Source of the DNA: Gemmatimonadaceae bacterium
GTDB taxonomy: Bacteria > Gemmatimonadota > Gemmatimonadetes > Gemmatimonadales > Gemmatimonadaceae
Direction: 5' to 3'
Length of the DNA stretch: 64,000 nucleotides
NCBI GenBank assembly: GCA_036273715.1
Contig: DASUHB010000067.1
Coordinates: 1-64,000 of the forward strand
Shown in pieces: positions 8,124-17,132 of the stretch. Made by a program: the position numbers and the translations under genes. Positions within the stretch are counted from its first letter, which is position 1; every line of letters starts with the position of its first letter. The notes below the pieces were generated by a model that worked only from the letters and a program-made list of their open reading frames with translations, was not told the DNA's origin and made no database searches.

Positions 8124-9115
8124 TGACGAGGGAGACGCCTAACGTGAGGTCGATGTCTGTCGCACCTGTGTGCGCCGCGATGGCGGCGCTCGCGCTCTGG
8201 GCGGCGCCGGGGCCGAGCCAGGATGCCCAACCGACGGTGTTCGCGCCCGGCGTGATCTCGGGGCCGGCGAACGATCTCTCTCCGGCGTTCACACCCGACG
8301 GCAAGACCGTGGTCTTTACGCGCGCGAATTCGTCGCAATCGGTGATTCTCGTGTCGCACTGGTCGCGGGGTGCGTGGACGGACCCGTCGATCGCTCCCTT
8401 TTCGGGCACGTGGCGCGATCTCGAAGCAACGATGGCGCCGGACGGGTCGTACCTGATTTTTGCATCGAATCGCCCTGCGACGCCGGACGGCACGGCGATC
8501 GACGCGTATTATAATGGCGCGGCCCAGCCGGGCGTCGGCGGGAACCTGTGGCGGGTGGACCGCACGCCTAACGGATGGGGCGCGCCGCATCGCCTCCCCG
8601 ACGTCATCAACAGCAACGGGTCCATCTTCTCGCCGAGTGTTGCGGCGGATGGGAGCCTGTACTTCATGAAGCCGGTGGGTGCCCAAGCGAGGTTTCACAT
8701 CTTTCGCGCCCAGTTCTCGAATGGTGCGTACGAGACGCCGGTGGCCGTGCCCATCGACGCCGGCGACAGCGTCGGTGACTACGATCCCGCCGTGGCGCCG
8801 GACGAGTCGTTCCTCGTGTTCTCGTCGGGACGAATGAAAGCGAACGGCACGTCGCTGTTCATTGCGAAGAAGCAGGGCACGGCGTGGGGACGGCCGGAGT
8901 TCATGGGTGCGGCAATCAGCCCGCCGCAGTCGAACGACATCGAGTCGCGGTTAGGCCCGGATCACCGGACGCTCTACTTTTCGTCGCGGCGCGAGGTGCC
9001 GACCGGAGCGCAGAGCGGGATTACACCGGAGAAGGGGCTCGCGATGATGGATGCGTGGAACAACGGGCTGGCGAACATCTGGCAGGTATCGTTGGACAGC
9101 TGGTTGAAACCGTGA
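8123..9115 (+). CDS. Secreted TolB/PD40-type beta-propeller protein
   Basis: 330 residues, coupled to the preceding gene by a TGATG overlap; a second possible start at 8153 has GAGG in front. A signal peptide (APVCAAMAALALWAA) leads into repeated blades of the PD40 type: DLSPAFTPDGKTVVFTR, DLEATMAPDGSYLIFAS, DYDPAVAPDESFLVFSS and SRLGPDHRTLYFSS. Such propellers are periplasmic and bind proteins or peptides; no enzymatic residues are apparent. The context downstream of a permease suggests an envelope role, which is an inference. Confidence 0.82.
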   Translation: MTRETPNVRSMSVAPVCAAMAALALWAAPGPSQDAQPTVFAPGVISGPANDLSPAFTPDGKTVVFTRANSSQSVILVSHWSRGAWTDPSIAPFSGTWRDLEATMAPDGSYLIFASNRPATPDGTAIDAYYNGAAQPGVGGNLWRVDRTPNGWGAPHRLPDVINSNGSIFSPSVAADGSLYFMKPVGAQARFHIFRAQFSNGAYETPVAVPIDAGDSVGDYDPAVAPDESFLVFSSGRMKANGTSLFIAKKQGTAWGRPEFMGAAISPPQSNDIESRLGPDHRTLYFSSRREVPTGAQSGITPEKGLAMMDAWNNGLANIWQVSLDSWLKP

Positions 9116-9233
9116 CGCGTTTGGCCCGGCTGAACGCCCGATCATTCATGGAACAGCCCTGCATCTGGCAGCTCGAGCCGGGTCGTTATAGTTTGTTAGG
9201 CGGCACCATACTGGCCCCCGGCGTGGAGGGAAC

Positions 9234-9656
9234 GTGAAATTGATCGTGTTGGCCCTGGCCGCGACGGCAGTCGCCTGTTCGAGCTCAACCGGCCCGCAGA
9301 CGCCGTCGTTCGATGGCACCTGGTCGCTCGTGTCGGTGAACGGAGCGGCGTTGCCCGACACCTTTGGCCCAATTGCCGGTATCGACGCGGTGTTCCTCAT
9401 TGACCACGCCACATTGTTCATACCGGAGAACGGTACGACCGGAACGTTCACGACGGATTTCCGGATATCGGTTGATACGACGGAACTTCCAAACGTGGAT
9501 ACGGTCACGGTGCTCGACAACGGAACGGAACTCGAATGGGTGAACTTGAATGACATCACCGAACCCATGTCGGTGCATCGCGACACGCTGACTCTCACGA
9601 CATCACGCTGGAACCCGGCGCCGCAGACGTATCGCTTCGCGCGTTCGGGCCCGTAG
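9234..9656 (+). CDS. Small lipoprotein, lipocalin-like fold possible
   Basis: 140 residues from a GTG start preceded by GGAGGG. The signal peptide ends in a lipobox (ATAVAC at about 10-15) followed by a Ser-rich linker. The mature part begins FDGTWSLVSVNGAALP and is rich in short beta strands with Thr, in the style of META/lipocalin-like lipoproteins, but no specific family motif is present. It lies between the propeller gene and rmuC on the same strand; the 118-bp gap before it contains one GTTAGGC. Confidence 0.6.
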   Translation: MKLIVLALAATAVACSSSTGPQTPSFDGTWSLVSVNGAALPDTFGPIAGIDAVFLIDHATLFIPENGTTGTFTTDFRISVDTTELPNVDTVTVLDNGTELEWVNLNDITEPMSVHRDTLTLTTSRWNPAPQTYRFARSGP

Positions 9657-9678
9657 CCCGGTCTCCAGGAGCAGCGTC

Positions 9679-10944
9679 GTGAGCGAATGGTCGCTGTTGT
9701 GGGCGGGTCTCGCCGGTGCGGTCGTCGGCGGCGTGATCGCGTGGATGGCGGCGCGGTCGCGGTCGGCCGAAGCGCGTGCGCTGCTCGGTGAGCGCGAGCG
9801 CGAACGCAGCGCGCTCCTAACGGAAGCCGAGCGCGTGCGGAACGAGCTCGCGCACGCGCAGCAGGCGGCATCGACGTATCTGGCCGAGCGGGACGCGGAG
9901 CGCCGGCTGACGAGAGCGCTCGGAGAGCACACGGCGCAGACGGATGCGCGCGCGCGCGACGCCTTCGCCGCCCTCTCGGCCGACGCGCTGGTGGCGAACA
10001 GCCGTGCGCTGCTCGAGCCGCTGCAGGACGGCTTGTCGCGCGTGGACGAACAGCTTCAGTCGTTAGGCAGAGACCGGGCGGCCGGGAACGCGGAACTGCA
10101 GGAGCGGTTGCGGGCGATGGTGGAGGGCCAGCTGCAGCTCACCGAAGAAACGCAGCGGCTCGTGCACGCGCTCCGCACCCCGCATGTGCGCGGACAGTGG
10201 GGCGAGCTGCAGCTCCGGCGGGTGGTCGAGCTGGCAGGCATGCTCGAGCACTGCGATTTCGACCTGCAGCAGACGATTCGCGACGACGACGGCACGGTCC
10301 GGCCGGACCTCGTCGTGAGGCTGCCGGGCGACAAGAGGGTGGTCGTCGACGCGAAGACGCCGCTCGATGCGTTCGTCGGCGCCGCGGAAGCAACGGATGA
10401 CGACCGTCGCTCGGCGCTCCTGGACAAGCACGCGAGGCAGCTGCGCGCGCAGGTCGAGATCCTTTCCCAGAAAAAGTACGGGGAGCGGATGACCGACGCT
10501 CTGCCTTTCGTGGTGATGTTCCTGCCCGGCGAGTCGATCTTGAGCGAGGCGTGCCAGCGCGATCCAGGGTTGCTCGAGTTCGCCGTTGCCCGCGGCGTGG
10601 TGCCTGCCACGCCGACTACGCTCGTCATGCTGCTCAAGTCGGCGCAGTACGGGTGGCAGCAGGAGCGCATCGCACGGAACGCGGCGGCGATTCGCGACGT
10701 GGGGAGCGAACTGTATCGCCGCATCGCGACGCTGGCCGAGCATTTCGCGCGCCTCCAGCGCGGGCTCACGGGCGCGGTGGAGGCGTACAACGACGCCGTC
10801 GGCTCACTCGAGTCGCGGGTGCTGAGCTCGGCGCGCCGGATGCACGGGTTAGGCGCAGCGGACGGGCAACCGGACATCGAACCGCTGGAACAGGTCGACG
10901 TGTTGCCGCGGCGTCCCTCGGCGCCGGAACTGGCGGCGGACTGA
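9679..10944 (+). CDS. rmuC: DNA recombination protein RmuC
   Basis: 421 residues, GTG start with AGGAG upstream. One N-terminal helix (WSLLWAGLAGAVVGGVIAWM) is followed by a long coiled coil (about 25-140) and then the RmuC nuclease-like core: RGQWGELQLRRVVELAGM, LVVRLPGDKRVVVDAKTPLDAF and FVVMFLPGESILSEA. The DAKTPL motif is the putative PD-(D/E)XK-like active site. RmuC limits inversions at short inverted repeats in Escherichia coli; the biochemical activity is not firmly known. Length and motif order are normal for the family. Confidence 0.95.
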   Translation: MSEWSLLWAGLAGAVVGGVIAWMAARSRSAEARALLGERERERSALLTEAERVRNELAHAQQAASTYLAERDAERRLTRALGEHTAQTDARARDAFAALSADALVANSRALLEPLQDGLSRVDEQLQSLGRDRAAGNAELQERLRAMVEGQLQLTEETQRLVHALRTPHVRGQWGELQLRRVVELAGMLEHCDFDLQQTIRDDDGTVRPDLVVRLPGDKRVVVDAKTPLDAFVGAAEATDDDRRSALLDKHARQLRAQVEILSQKKYGERMTDALPFVVMFLPGESILSEACQRDPGLLEFAVARGVVPATPTTLVMLLKSAQYGWQQERIARNAAAIRDVGSELYRRIATLAEHFARLQRGLTGAVEAYNDAVGSLESRVLSSARRMHGLGAADGQPDIEPLEQVDVLPRRPSAPELAAD

Positions 10945-10953
10945 CGTCGACGT

Positions 10954-11448
10954 ATGCCACACTCCCTTCCCGTCGACATCCATCCGTCCAACTTTGCCTT
11001 CCCGCTCTACCTGGTCGGTGTCGGGATCGTCGCGCTGATTGGTTTTCTGCCAAGTACCATGCGCGCGCATGCCAGTCTCCGTTGGCCGCGCACGATTGGA
11101 CGCGTTCGCTCCAACCAGGATGAGCTCGCGACGGTCGGCGAGCTCATTCCGGCGGTACCTGGCGCGATGGTCGAAGAAGAGCAAATGCCTGTAGTCGACT
11201 ACGACTACATGGTAAACGGAAAGACCTTCCGCGGCTGCACGCTGTACGAGCCTGGCCCGGCGTCGCTGCTTCGCCTGATTCACGAGGACGAGCTGCGGCC
11301 GGGTCAGACGATCCCGGTCTCGTACGATCCGCGCGAACACTCGATCTCGGTCCTGTATCCGGGCGCGTCGCCATTTGCCTACCTCATCCTAGGCGCCGGG
11401 ATCGCCATTTTGGTCGCCGGGCTAATCGCACTCGTTCGCGCCCTGTGA
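10954..11448 (+). CDS. DUF3592 domain membrane protein
   Basis: 164 residues. One transmembrane helix lies at about 15-35 and another at the C terminus (YLILGAGIAILVAGLIALV). Between them is the DUF3592 pattern: WPRTIGRV, then PVVDYDYMVNGKTFRGC and IPVSYDPREHSISVL. Members are uncharacterised proteins with an extracytoplasmic beta domain. The start is 9 bp after rmuC, so co-transcription is likely. Confidence 0.8.
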   Translation: MPHSLPVDIHPSNFAFPLYLVGVGIVALIGFLPSTMRAHASLRWPRTIGRVRSNQDELATVGELIPAVPGAMVEEEQMPVVDYDYMVNGKTFRGCTLYEPGPASLLRLIHEDELRPGQTIPVSYDPREHSISVLYPGASPFAYLILGAGIAILVAGLIALVRAL

Positions 11449-11772
11449 CGAGGGTCGATCGGCGCGGGGTGAACGCTTGATCATTACGCCAACCCGCGCC
11501 AGCGCGAGCCAGCACGGCGTGACGCTTCGGCTGTACGCCGGCAGACGTTAGGCAGTAGCGGCGGTAGGCGGCCGGCCTCCGGTTTTGGCGTGACGGCGCC
11601 CACGGCGGCGCCGCCCGGGACCCCCTACGGCATCATCATGGAGTTTTTGCCTACAAAGTAGGCAAAAACTCTCCGATGCTGCTCGGACAGAGGTCTGCGG
11701 CGGCGGGCCGGCCGCCTCGACACGATGTGTCCCCCGCGCGATACTTCCCGGTCTCCAGGAAGCGCTCGCGCG
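11449..11772. other. Intergenic spacer carrying palindrome copy 2
   Basis: 324 bp between the DUF3592 gene and the ThDP operon. It holds one GTTAGGC heptamer near 11545, GC-rich sequence, and the palindrome at 11634-11678. Open frames here are short and run through the palindrome, so I call no gene. The operon promoter should lie between the palindrome and 11773, but I cannot see a convincing -35/-10 pair. Confidence 0.6.
11634..11678. repeat. Palindrome copy 2 (loop AAA), inverted relative to copy 1
   Basis: Perfect 14-bp arms, GAGTTTTTGCCTAC (11641-11654) and its complement (11658-11671), surround AAA; outside them pairing continues only partly (CATC with GATG). The left arm region 11634-11654 is identical over 21 nt to copy 1 at 2057-2077. 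The loop is the complement of copy 1's, so the element is inserted in the other orientation. Confidence 0.85.
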
Positions 11773-12282
11773 ATGACCGTCTCCTACGACAACAGCAAGG
11801 TCATCTTCGACGGCATCAAGGCCGCCGGGATCACGTCCATCTCCGCCCTGCCGGAAACCTGGCTCGGGCCGCTCCTCCAGCGGGCCGAGGATGACCCCGA
11901 CGTCCAGCTGCTGCAGGTGGCCAAGGAGGAAGAGGCGATTGGCATCGCCGCCGGCGCCTACTTCGCCGGGACCCCGCACATTCTGCTCATGCAGAACCAC
12001 GGCTTTCTCGCCGCCATCAACGGCATCGTGTCGCTCGCCCAGTTGTATCGCATTCCGCTGTGCATGCTCATCGCGATGCGCGGCCATTGGGGCGAGCCGT
12101 ATCCGTGGCACACGCGGGGAGGGATCGTCACCGAGGCGGTATTGCGCGCACTCGAGATTCCATTTGAATTCGCGCGCGATCCGCAGAGGGTGGCCAAACA
12201 GATTCGCGAGGCGTGGACCTTCTCGCAGAGCTCCCTGTCGCCGGTGGCGCTCCTGCTGACGCGCGACCTGATGGAGGACTGA
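11773..12282 (+). CDS. ThDP-dependent decarboxylase, alpha (PYR-domain) subunit; sulfopyruvate/phosphonopyruvate decarboxylase-like
   Basis: 169 residues. It matches the pyrimidine-binding half of thiamine-diphosphate decarboxylases of the ComD/phosphonopyruvate type: ALPETWLGPLL, the catalytic-Glu region KEEEAIGIAAGAYFAG (Glu 52-54), and LLMQNHGFLAAINGI. The protein ends at the size of an isolated alpha subunit, and the next gene supplies the cofactor-binding half, so an alpha-beta enzyme decarboxylating a 3-substituted pyruvate is the family expectation. No phosphoenolpyruvate mutase or ComABC gene is nearby, so the substrate is unknown. First gene of a coupled operon. Confidence 0.85.
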   Translation: MTVSYDNSKVIFDGIKAAGITSISALPETWLGPLLQRAEDDPDVQLLQVAKEEEAIGIAAGAYFAGTPHILLMQNHGFLAAINGIVSLAQLYRIPLCMLIAMRGHWGEPYPWHTRGGIVTEAVLRALEIPFEFARDPQRVAKQIREAWTFSQSSLSPVALLLTRDLMED

Positions 12283-12869
12283 TGGAGCGCGCGGAGTGTC
12301 TGCAGATGATCTATCCCGAGCTCGAGGACAAGCTCGTGGTGACGATCATGGGCGCGTGCGCGCAGGAGCTCTACAACCTCGGCCACCGCGAGAACTTTTT
12401 CTATCTGCAGCACGCGATGGGGCTGGCATCGTCGATCGGGTTGGGCCTGGCGATGAGTCTGCCTAACGAGCGCGTCGTCGTGCTCGATGGCGATGGTTCG
12501 GTGCTCATGAACCTCGGCACCCTCGCCACGCTGGCGAGATATCGGCCCAGAAATCTGATCCACGTGATTTTCGACAACGGCAGTCTGCTGTCGACGGGCG
12601 GCTTCGAATCCCAGACATCCTCGGGCGTCACCGACCTCGACGCGATCGCGCGCGGCGCGGGGATCACGCACGTCGCGCAGACCGTGACGACGCTGGAATT
12701 CGGCGAGGCGTTTCTGACGGCGATCGAGGGGCACGAGCTAAGCGTCATCGTCGCCAAGGTCGCGGCGGTCGGACCCGACCACTACGGCATGGATCTGCAG
12801 TTAGGCGAAAACGCGTTCCGTTTCCGCCGCTGGATTCAATCGCGCGCGCGCTCCGGCGGCTCCGCGTGA
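12282..12869 (+). CDS. ThDP-dependent decarboxylase, beta (PP-domain) subunit
   Basis: 195 residues, start overlapping the alpha stop by one base (TGATG). The thiamine-pyrophosphate motif is clear: LDGDGSVLMNLGTLATL (GDGS at 70-73) closing with IFDNGS (Asn 99), plus the substrate-side FFYLQHAMGLASSIGLGLA. This is the ComE-like partner of the preceding gene. Decarboxylation would yield an aldehyde from a 2-oxo acid; with a PLP enzyme next in the operon the oxo acid may come from an amino acid. The last four bases overlap the next gene. Confidence 0.86.
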   Translation: MERAECLQMIYPELEDKLVVTIMGACAQELYNLGHRENFFYLQHAMGLASSIGLGLAMSLPNERVVVLDGDGSVLMNLGTLATLARYRPRNLIHVIFDNGSLLSTGGFESQTSSGVTDLDAIARGAGITHVAQTVTTLEFGEAFLTAIEGHELSVIVAKVAAVGPDHYGMDLQLGENAFRFRRWIQSRARSGGSA

Positions 12870-14026
12870 GCGCCGCGGGAGAAGGTCCTGCGTACGACCT
12901 CGACGCCTGGCGGGCGCGCATTCCGCTGCTCGCGTCGTGCATCCCGATGAACAATTGCTCTCAGGCGCCGCAGACCGTCGCGACCCGCGCGGCGGCCGAG
13001 CGCTACCTCGACTCGTGGAACGAGCGGGGAATGGACTGGGACACCTGGCTCGCCGAAGTCGCGCTCGCGAAAGCGGAGTTCAGCACGCTCATCGGGGCGG
13101 CGCCGACGGACATCGCGGTGTTCAGCTCCGTTTCGGAGGCGGCGAGCGCCGTCGCAAGTGCGCTCGATCTCTCGGGCCGCCGCCACGGCATCGCCGTCAG
13201 CGACGCCGAATTTCCGACGGTGGCGCACGTGTGGCTCGCGCAGGCGCCGCGCGGCGCACGCGTCTCGTTCGCCCGGGTGTGCGACGGAACCATCGACCCG
13301 ACGGCATACGACACGCTCATCGACGATCAGACCGCGCTCGTCTCGGCCTGCCACGGATATTACGCCAACGGGTTCATCCAGGACGTGCGTCGCATCGCCG
13401 CGCAGGCGCGCCATGCAGGCGCCCTCTCGTTCGTGGATGCGTACCAGACGCTCGGCGTCGTGCCGGTGGATGTGCGCGCGTTAGGCGTCGACTTCCTGAC
13501 ATCGGGCAATCTCAAGTTTCTCATGGGCATGCCCGGCATCGCCTTTCTGTATGTGCGGCCCGAGGTGGTCGGGTCGCTGCATCCGACCGTCACCGGCTGG
13601 TTCGGGCGCGCCGATCCGTTCGCGTCGACGGCGCGCGCGCTCGACTGGTCGCCCACGGCCAGCCGGTTCGACACCGGCACGCCGCCGGTGATGAGCGCAT
13701 ACGTCGCGCGCGCGGGGATGGAGATGATCAACACGATCGGGCCGGCGAACATCCGCGCGTGGCACGAGGTGCTCGGCCAGCGCCTGATCGAGGGCGGCCG
13801 GTCGCGCGGACTGAGGTTGTACGGCGCCGATGACATGACGCGCAAGACGGCGACGACGGCCTTCCTCGTGCCGGATCCCGGCGCCGTCGAAAGTGCGATG
13901 CGCGCGCGGGGCGTGCTGCCGACCGCGCGCGGCGAGGTCCTGCGTCTGGCGCCGCACTTCTTCACCACGATCGAGGACGTGGACCGCGCCCTCGACCTCC
14001 TCGCCGAGCTCGCGCCGGGCCGGTGA
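12866..14026 (+). CDS. Class V-fold PLP-dependent enzyme (aminotransferase / desulfurase / kynureninase-like)
   Basis: 386 residues from a GTG overlapping the previous stop by 4 nt. Fold-type I class V features are present: AVSDAEFPTVAHVW, LVSACHGYYANGFIQDV, SFVDAYQTLGVVPVDV (cofactor Asp) and the Schiff-base lysine in TSGNLKFLMG (Lys217). No active-site Cys loop typical of desulfurases is evident. Similar proteins are annotated as aminotransferase V, isopenicillin-N epimerase-like or kynureninase-like, so the reaction cannot be fixed. In this operon it may generate the 2-oxo acid for the decarboxylase or cleave a beta-substituted amino acid. Confidence 0.85.
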   Translation: MSAAGEGPAYDLDAWRARIPLLASCIPMNNCSQAPQTVATRAAAERYLDSWNERGMDWDTWLAEVALAKAEFSTLIGAAPTDIAVFSSVSEAASAVASALDLSGRRHGIAVSDAEFPTVAHVWLAQAPRGARVSFARVCDGTIDPTAYDTLIDDQTALVSACHGYYANGFIQDVRRIAAQARHAGALSFVDAYQTLGVVPVDVRALGVDFLTSGNLKFLMGMPGIAFLYVRPEVVGSLHPTVTGWFGRADPFASTARALDWSPTASRFDTGTPPVMSAYVARAGMEMINTIGPANIRAWHEVLGQRLIEGGRSRGLRLYGADDMTRKTATTAFLVPDPGAVESAMRARGVLPTARGEVLRLAPHFFTTIEDVDRALDLLAELAPGR

Positions 14027-15360
14027 CCGACGCCCGCGAGACCTTCGCCTCACGGTTAGGCGGACTCATGACGATCGTCGGCGTGTCCATCGGCCTCGGA
14101 CACGTCTGGCGGTTTCCGTACATGGTGGGGAAGTTCGGCGGCGCCGCGTTCGTGCTCTTCTACACGCTCGTCTCGATCATCATCGGCGTGCCGGCCCTGA
14201 TGACGGAATTCGCGCTCGGCCGCCGCACCCGGCGCGGACCGGTGGGCGCCTTCGAGCGCGGCGGCCTGCCGTTAGGCAAGTACGTCGGCTGGTTTCTCTT
14301 CTTCGTCGTCACTGCCGCCACCGGCTACTACTCGGCCGTCATCGGTTGGGTGCTCTACTATGCCATCGGCCAGGTGGCGGTCGCGGCGCACCTCCCGTTC
14401 GACGCCGCGGCAATCCTGCCGCCGCAGCACGGATTCGTGCTGCGATCGTTCGTGCTGCAGCTCATCTGTACGGCCGTCGTGCTCCTCGCGTGCGCGGTCG
14501 TGCTGATCCGGGGCGTGAGGCGAGGCATCGAGCTCGTGAGCATCATCGTGCTGCCCGCGATGACGATCGTGACGATCGTCGTCATGGTCCGCGCGCTCAC
14601 GCTGCCCGGCGCGATGGAAGGTGTCCGGTGGTACCTGCTGGAGTTCCGGTTTTCCGATCTCACCGCCAACGTGATGGCGGCCGCCATCGGCCATGCGATC
14701 TTCGCGCTGTCGTTGGGCGGGACGTTCATGGTGGTGTACGGCTCGTACCTCCACGCCGACCAGCACCTGGCGAGTCCGGCGTGGTGGACCGTGCTCGGCG
14801 ACACGGGCTCGTCGCTCATCGCCGGGCTCGCCGTGATCCCGGCCGTGTTCGCGTTTCATCTCGAGCCGGCGTCCGGCCCTGGCCTCATCTTCACGACGCT
14901 GCCGAGGGTCTTCGGCGCGATGCCCGCGGGCTGGCTGTTCGGCTGCCTCTTCTTCATCAGTCTTTTCGGCGCCGGCTATCTGTCCGACATCGGCGCGGTG
15001 GAAGTGCTGGTCGCGGGCCTAACGGACAACACGCGCCTCACGCGCGCGCGCGCCGTGTGGGTCATGTCGCTCGCGTGTCTGGTGCTGGCCGTTCCGCCCA
15101 TGGTCAACAACGCGATCTTCGTCCCCTGGGACCTCACGTTCGGGTCGGGCATGCAGACGCTGGGCTCGCTGCTTGCCGTGGTGACTGTGGCGTGGTGCAT
15201 GACGCGGAGCGCCGCCCTCGCGGAGCTGTTCGGCGCGGGCGAGCGGCCGGTGCCGATGTGGGCCTTCTACTGGATTCGTTACGGGATTCCCGTGATCATT
15301 TTGGGTGTCGGCATCTATTGGCTCTTGACGGAAGTGTTCCGCATCTTCGCCGGCGTGTGA
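14023..15360 (+). CDS. Sodium-dependent transporter, neurotransmitter:sodium symporter (NSS) family
   Basis: 445 residues, GTG start overlapping the PLP enzyme by 4 nt (GTGA). About 11-12 transmembrane helices. The NSS signature in TM1 is intact: GVSIGLGHVWRFPYMVGKFGGAAFVLFY. Bacterial NSS proteins (LeuT, TnaT, MhsT) import amino acids with sodium. Translational coupling to the PLP enzyme strongly suggests that the imported amino acid is the substrate of this operon. Confidence 0.93.
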   Translation: MTDARETFASRLGGLMTIVGVSIGLGHVWRFPYMVGKFGGAAFVLFYTLVSIIIGVPALMTEFALGRRTRRGPVGAFERGGLPLGKYVGWFLFFVVTAATGYYSAVIGWVLYYAIGQVAVAAHLPFDAAAILPPQHGFVLRSFVLQLICTAVVLLACAVVLIRGVRRGIELVSIIVLPAMTIVTIVVMVRALTLPGAMEGVRWYLLEFRFSDLTANVMAAAIGHAIFALSLGGTFMVVYGSYLHADQHLASPAWWTVLGDTGSSLIAGLAVIPAVFAFHLEPASGPGLIFTTLPRVFGAMPAGWLFGCLFFISLFGAGYLSDIGAVEVLVAGLTDNTRLTRARAVWVMSLACLVLAVPPMVNNAIFVPWDLTFGSGMQTLGSLLAVVTVAWCMTRSAALAELFGAGERPVPMWAFYWIRYGIPVIILGVGIYWLLTEVFRIFAGV

Positions 15361-15397
15361 CGCGCCGCAGACTTCAACGCCTTACCGGTATCGATCG

Positions 15398-16177
15398 ATG
15401 TCCGTGCTCACCGATCTCGTCGCCGCGCTGGACGCGGGCCAACTCAAGGTGGTGGATCTCACGCAGCCGCTCGGTCCCGAGACACCGGTGATCGGGCTGC
15501 CGCCGATCTTCGCGTCGTCGCCCGGCGTGGCGATGGAAGTGATCTCGCGCTACGACGACCGCGGGCCGGCGTGGTACTGGAACGCCATTCGGTTAGGCGA
15601 GCACACGGGCACGCACTTCGATGCGCCGGTGCACTGGGTCACGGGCAAGGACCTGCCCGACAACCGCTGTGACACCATTCCCGCGCGCCGATTCATCGGC
15701 CCGGCGTGCGTGATCGATGTGACCGCCGAGGTGGAGCGGAACGAGGACTTCCTCCTCATGCCGGACCAGGTCGTGGCCTGGGAGAAGGAGCACGGCCGCA
15801 TTCCGCGCGGCGCATGGGTGCTGCTGCGCACCGGCTGGAGCACGCGCACGGAATCGGAAAAATTCCTCAACGTGAAATCGGACGGCCCGCACAGCCCGGG
15901 CTTTCACCAGAGCACATCCGAGCTCCTGGCCACGGACCGCGATGTGTTAGGCGTGGGCGTCGAGACCGTCGGCACCGACGCCGGGCAGGCGGGCACCTTC
16001 CAGCCGCCGTTCCCGAACCATTCGACGATGCACGGCAACGGCAAGTTCGGCTTGGCGAGTCTCTGCAATCTCGACCAGCTGCCGGCGACGGGCGCCGTGG
16101 TGATCGCCGCGCCGCTCAAGCTCGTCAATGGCAGCGGGAGTCCGCTCCGGGTGCTCGCGATCGCACCGGCGGCGTAG
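15398..16177 (+). CDS. Cyclase family metal-dependent hydrolase (kynurenine formamidase-like)
   Basis: 259 residues, 37 bp after the symporter on the same strand. The family metal motif is HTGTHFDAPVHW at about residues 68-79 (H-x-G-T-H-x-D-x-x-x-H), with DLTQPLGPETPV at the N terminus and a conserved FHQSTSELL. The family includes KynB-type arylformamidases, isatin hydrolase and other amide or lactam hydrolases. With a kynureninase-like class V enzyme in the operon, an N-acyl or cyclic amino-acid derivative is a reasonable guess, but nothing in the sequence names it. Confidence 0.88.
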   Translation: MSVLTDLVAALDAGQLKVVDLTQPLGPETPVIGLPPIFASSPGVAMEVISRYDDRGPAWYWNAIRLGEHTGTHFDAPVHWVTGKDLPDNRCDTIPARRFIGPACVIDVTAEVERNEDFLLMPDQVVAWEKEHGRIPRGAWVLLRTGWSTRTESEKFLNVKSDGPHSPGFHQSTSELLATDRDVLGVGVETVGTDAGQAGTFQPPFPNHSTMHGNGKFGLASLCNLDQLPATGAVVIAAPLKLVNGSGSPLRVLAIAPAA

Positions 16178-16345
16178 CGGCCACAGCATCGCCGGCCTGG
16201 ATGCGCGCCGGCCCGTGCCGAGTCTGGTTTTTTTGTGTTCGAGTGCTCGCATGCGCGGCCATCCAGGGTCCGCATATTGCCCGCGTCGCTCTGTCGAAGG
16301 TCGTTCGAATCACGCAGAGCACCCCGCGCAGGGGAGAGGTGGGTT

Positions 16346-16891
16346 ATGCAGCTTCGCATTGCGAAATATCTGGCCGTGGCGAGTGTCGCCGCCGGTGCCG
16401 CGGCCATGCTGGGCGCCGCGCGTGCGCCCGCGCCGGCAATGTCTAACGCAAACATCCTCGCCGCGATCATGCAGGGCGATTCGCTCGAGGTCGCGATGTC
16501 CAAAACAGGCGCCGACAGCGCGAAGAATATGCAGGTGAAGCATTTCGCCGAACGAATGGTGACGGCGCACACGAAGCACATGGACGAAGTGAAGTCCACG
16601 GCGTCTCAGGCGAAAGTGACGCCGGAACTGGCGCCGCACGATACGGCAACCGCGGACATGGCCAGGCGGATGATCGACCGGTTGGACGCCACGAAACCCG
16701 GTGCGCCGCGCGACCGACTGCTGATGTCGTCCGAGGTCGATTTTCACACGCAGCTCCTGCACAGCCTCGATGCTGTGCGCGGCGACGCGACCGGCCCGAC
16801 GAAGCAGCTCGTCGAGCGCACGCTGCCGGTGGTGCGCCAGCACCTCGCCGATGCGCGAGCGATCCAGCGTCGGTTAGGCACGTCGTCCTGA
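16346..16891 (+). CDS. DUF4142 family exported protein
   Basis: 181 residues from ATG 16346, which follows GGGGAGAGGTGGG; upstream in-frame ATGs lack this. It has an Ala-rich signal peptide, then an all-helical domain with ILAAIMQGDSLEVAMSK, VKHFAERMVTAHTKHMDEV and VDFHTQLLHSLD. This is the DUF4142 pattern, a ferritin-like four-helix fold found in exported proteins of unknown function. It stands alone. Confidence 0.8.
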   Translation: MQLRIAKYLAVASVAAGAAAMLGAARAPAPAMSNANILAAIMQGDSLEVAMSKTGADSAKNMQVKHFAERMVTAHTKHMDEVKSTASQAKVTPELAPHDTATADMARRMIDRLDATKPGAPRDRLLMSSEVDFHTQLLHSLDAVRGDATGPTKQLVERTLPVVRQHLADARAIQRRLGTSS

Positions 16892-17132
16892 CGTTCCGGG
16901 GGAGACGCGTCATGCCATAGGCGGTAGACGGGCCGCGTCGATCGATCCCGCACGCGCCAGAGCGATCGACGCCGGCGCCGCCCGGTCGGTCGTTCCCGCG
17001 ACGCCCGGTGCCGACGCCTGGTGCCTATGATCATCACACCGGCCAACTTGCCGACCTCGGCCGCGTCCGGTAGGGCGGGCAACGTTCCGCGCAATGCGGT
17101 TGTCCAAGCCTCAGTCCTTGCCGGAAGGAACC

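Noticed and set aside
13893-15491. A 532-codon plus-strand frame over the symporter
   Set aside because: It is a +1-frame shadow of the NSS transporter, whose own frame has the family signature and coupled start.
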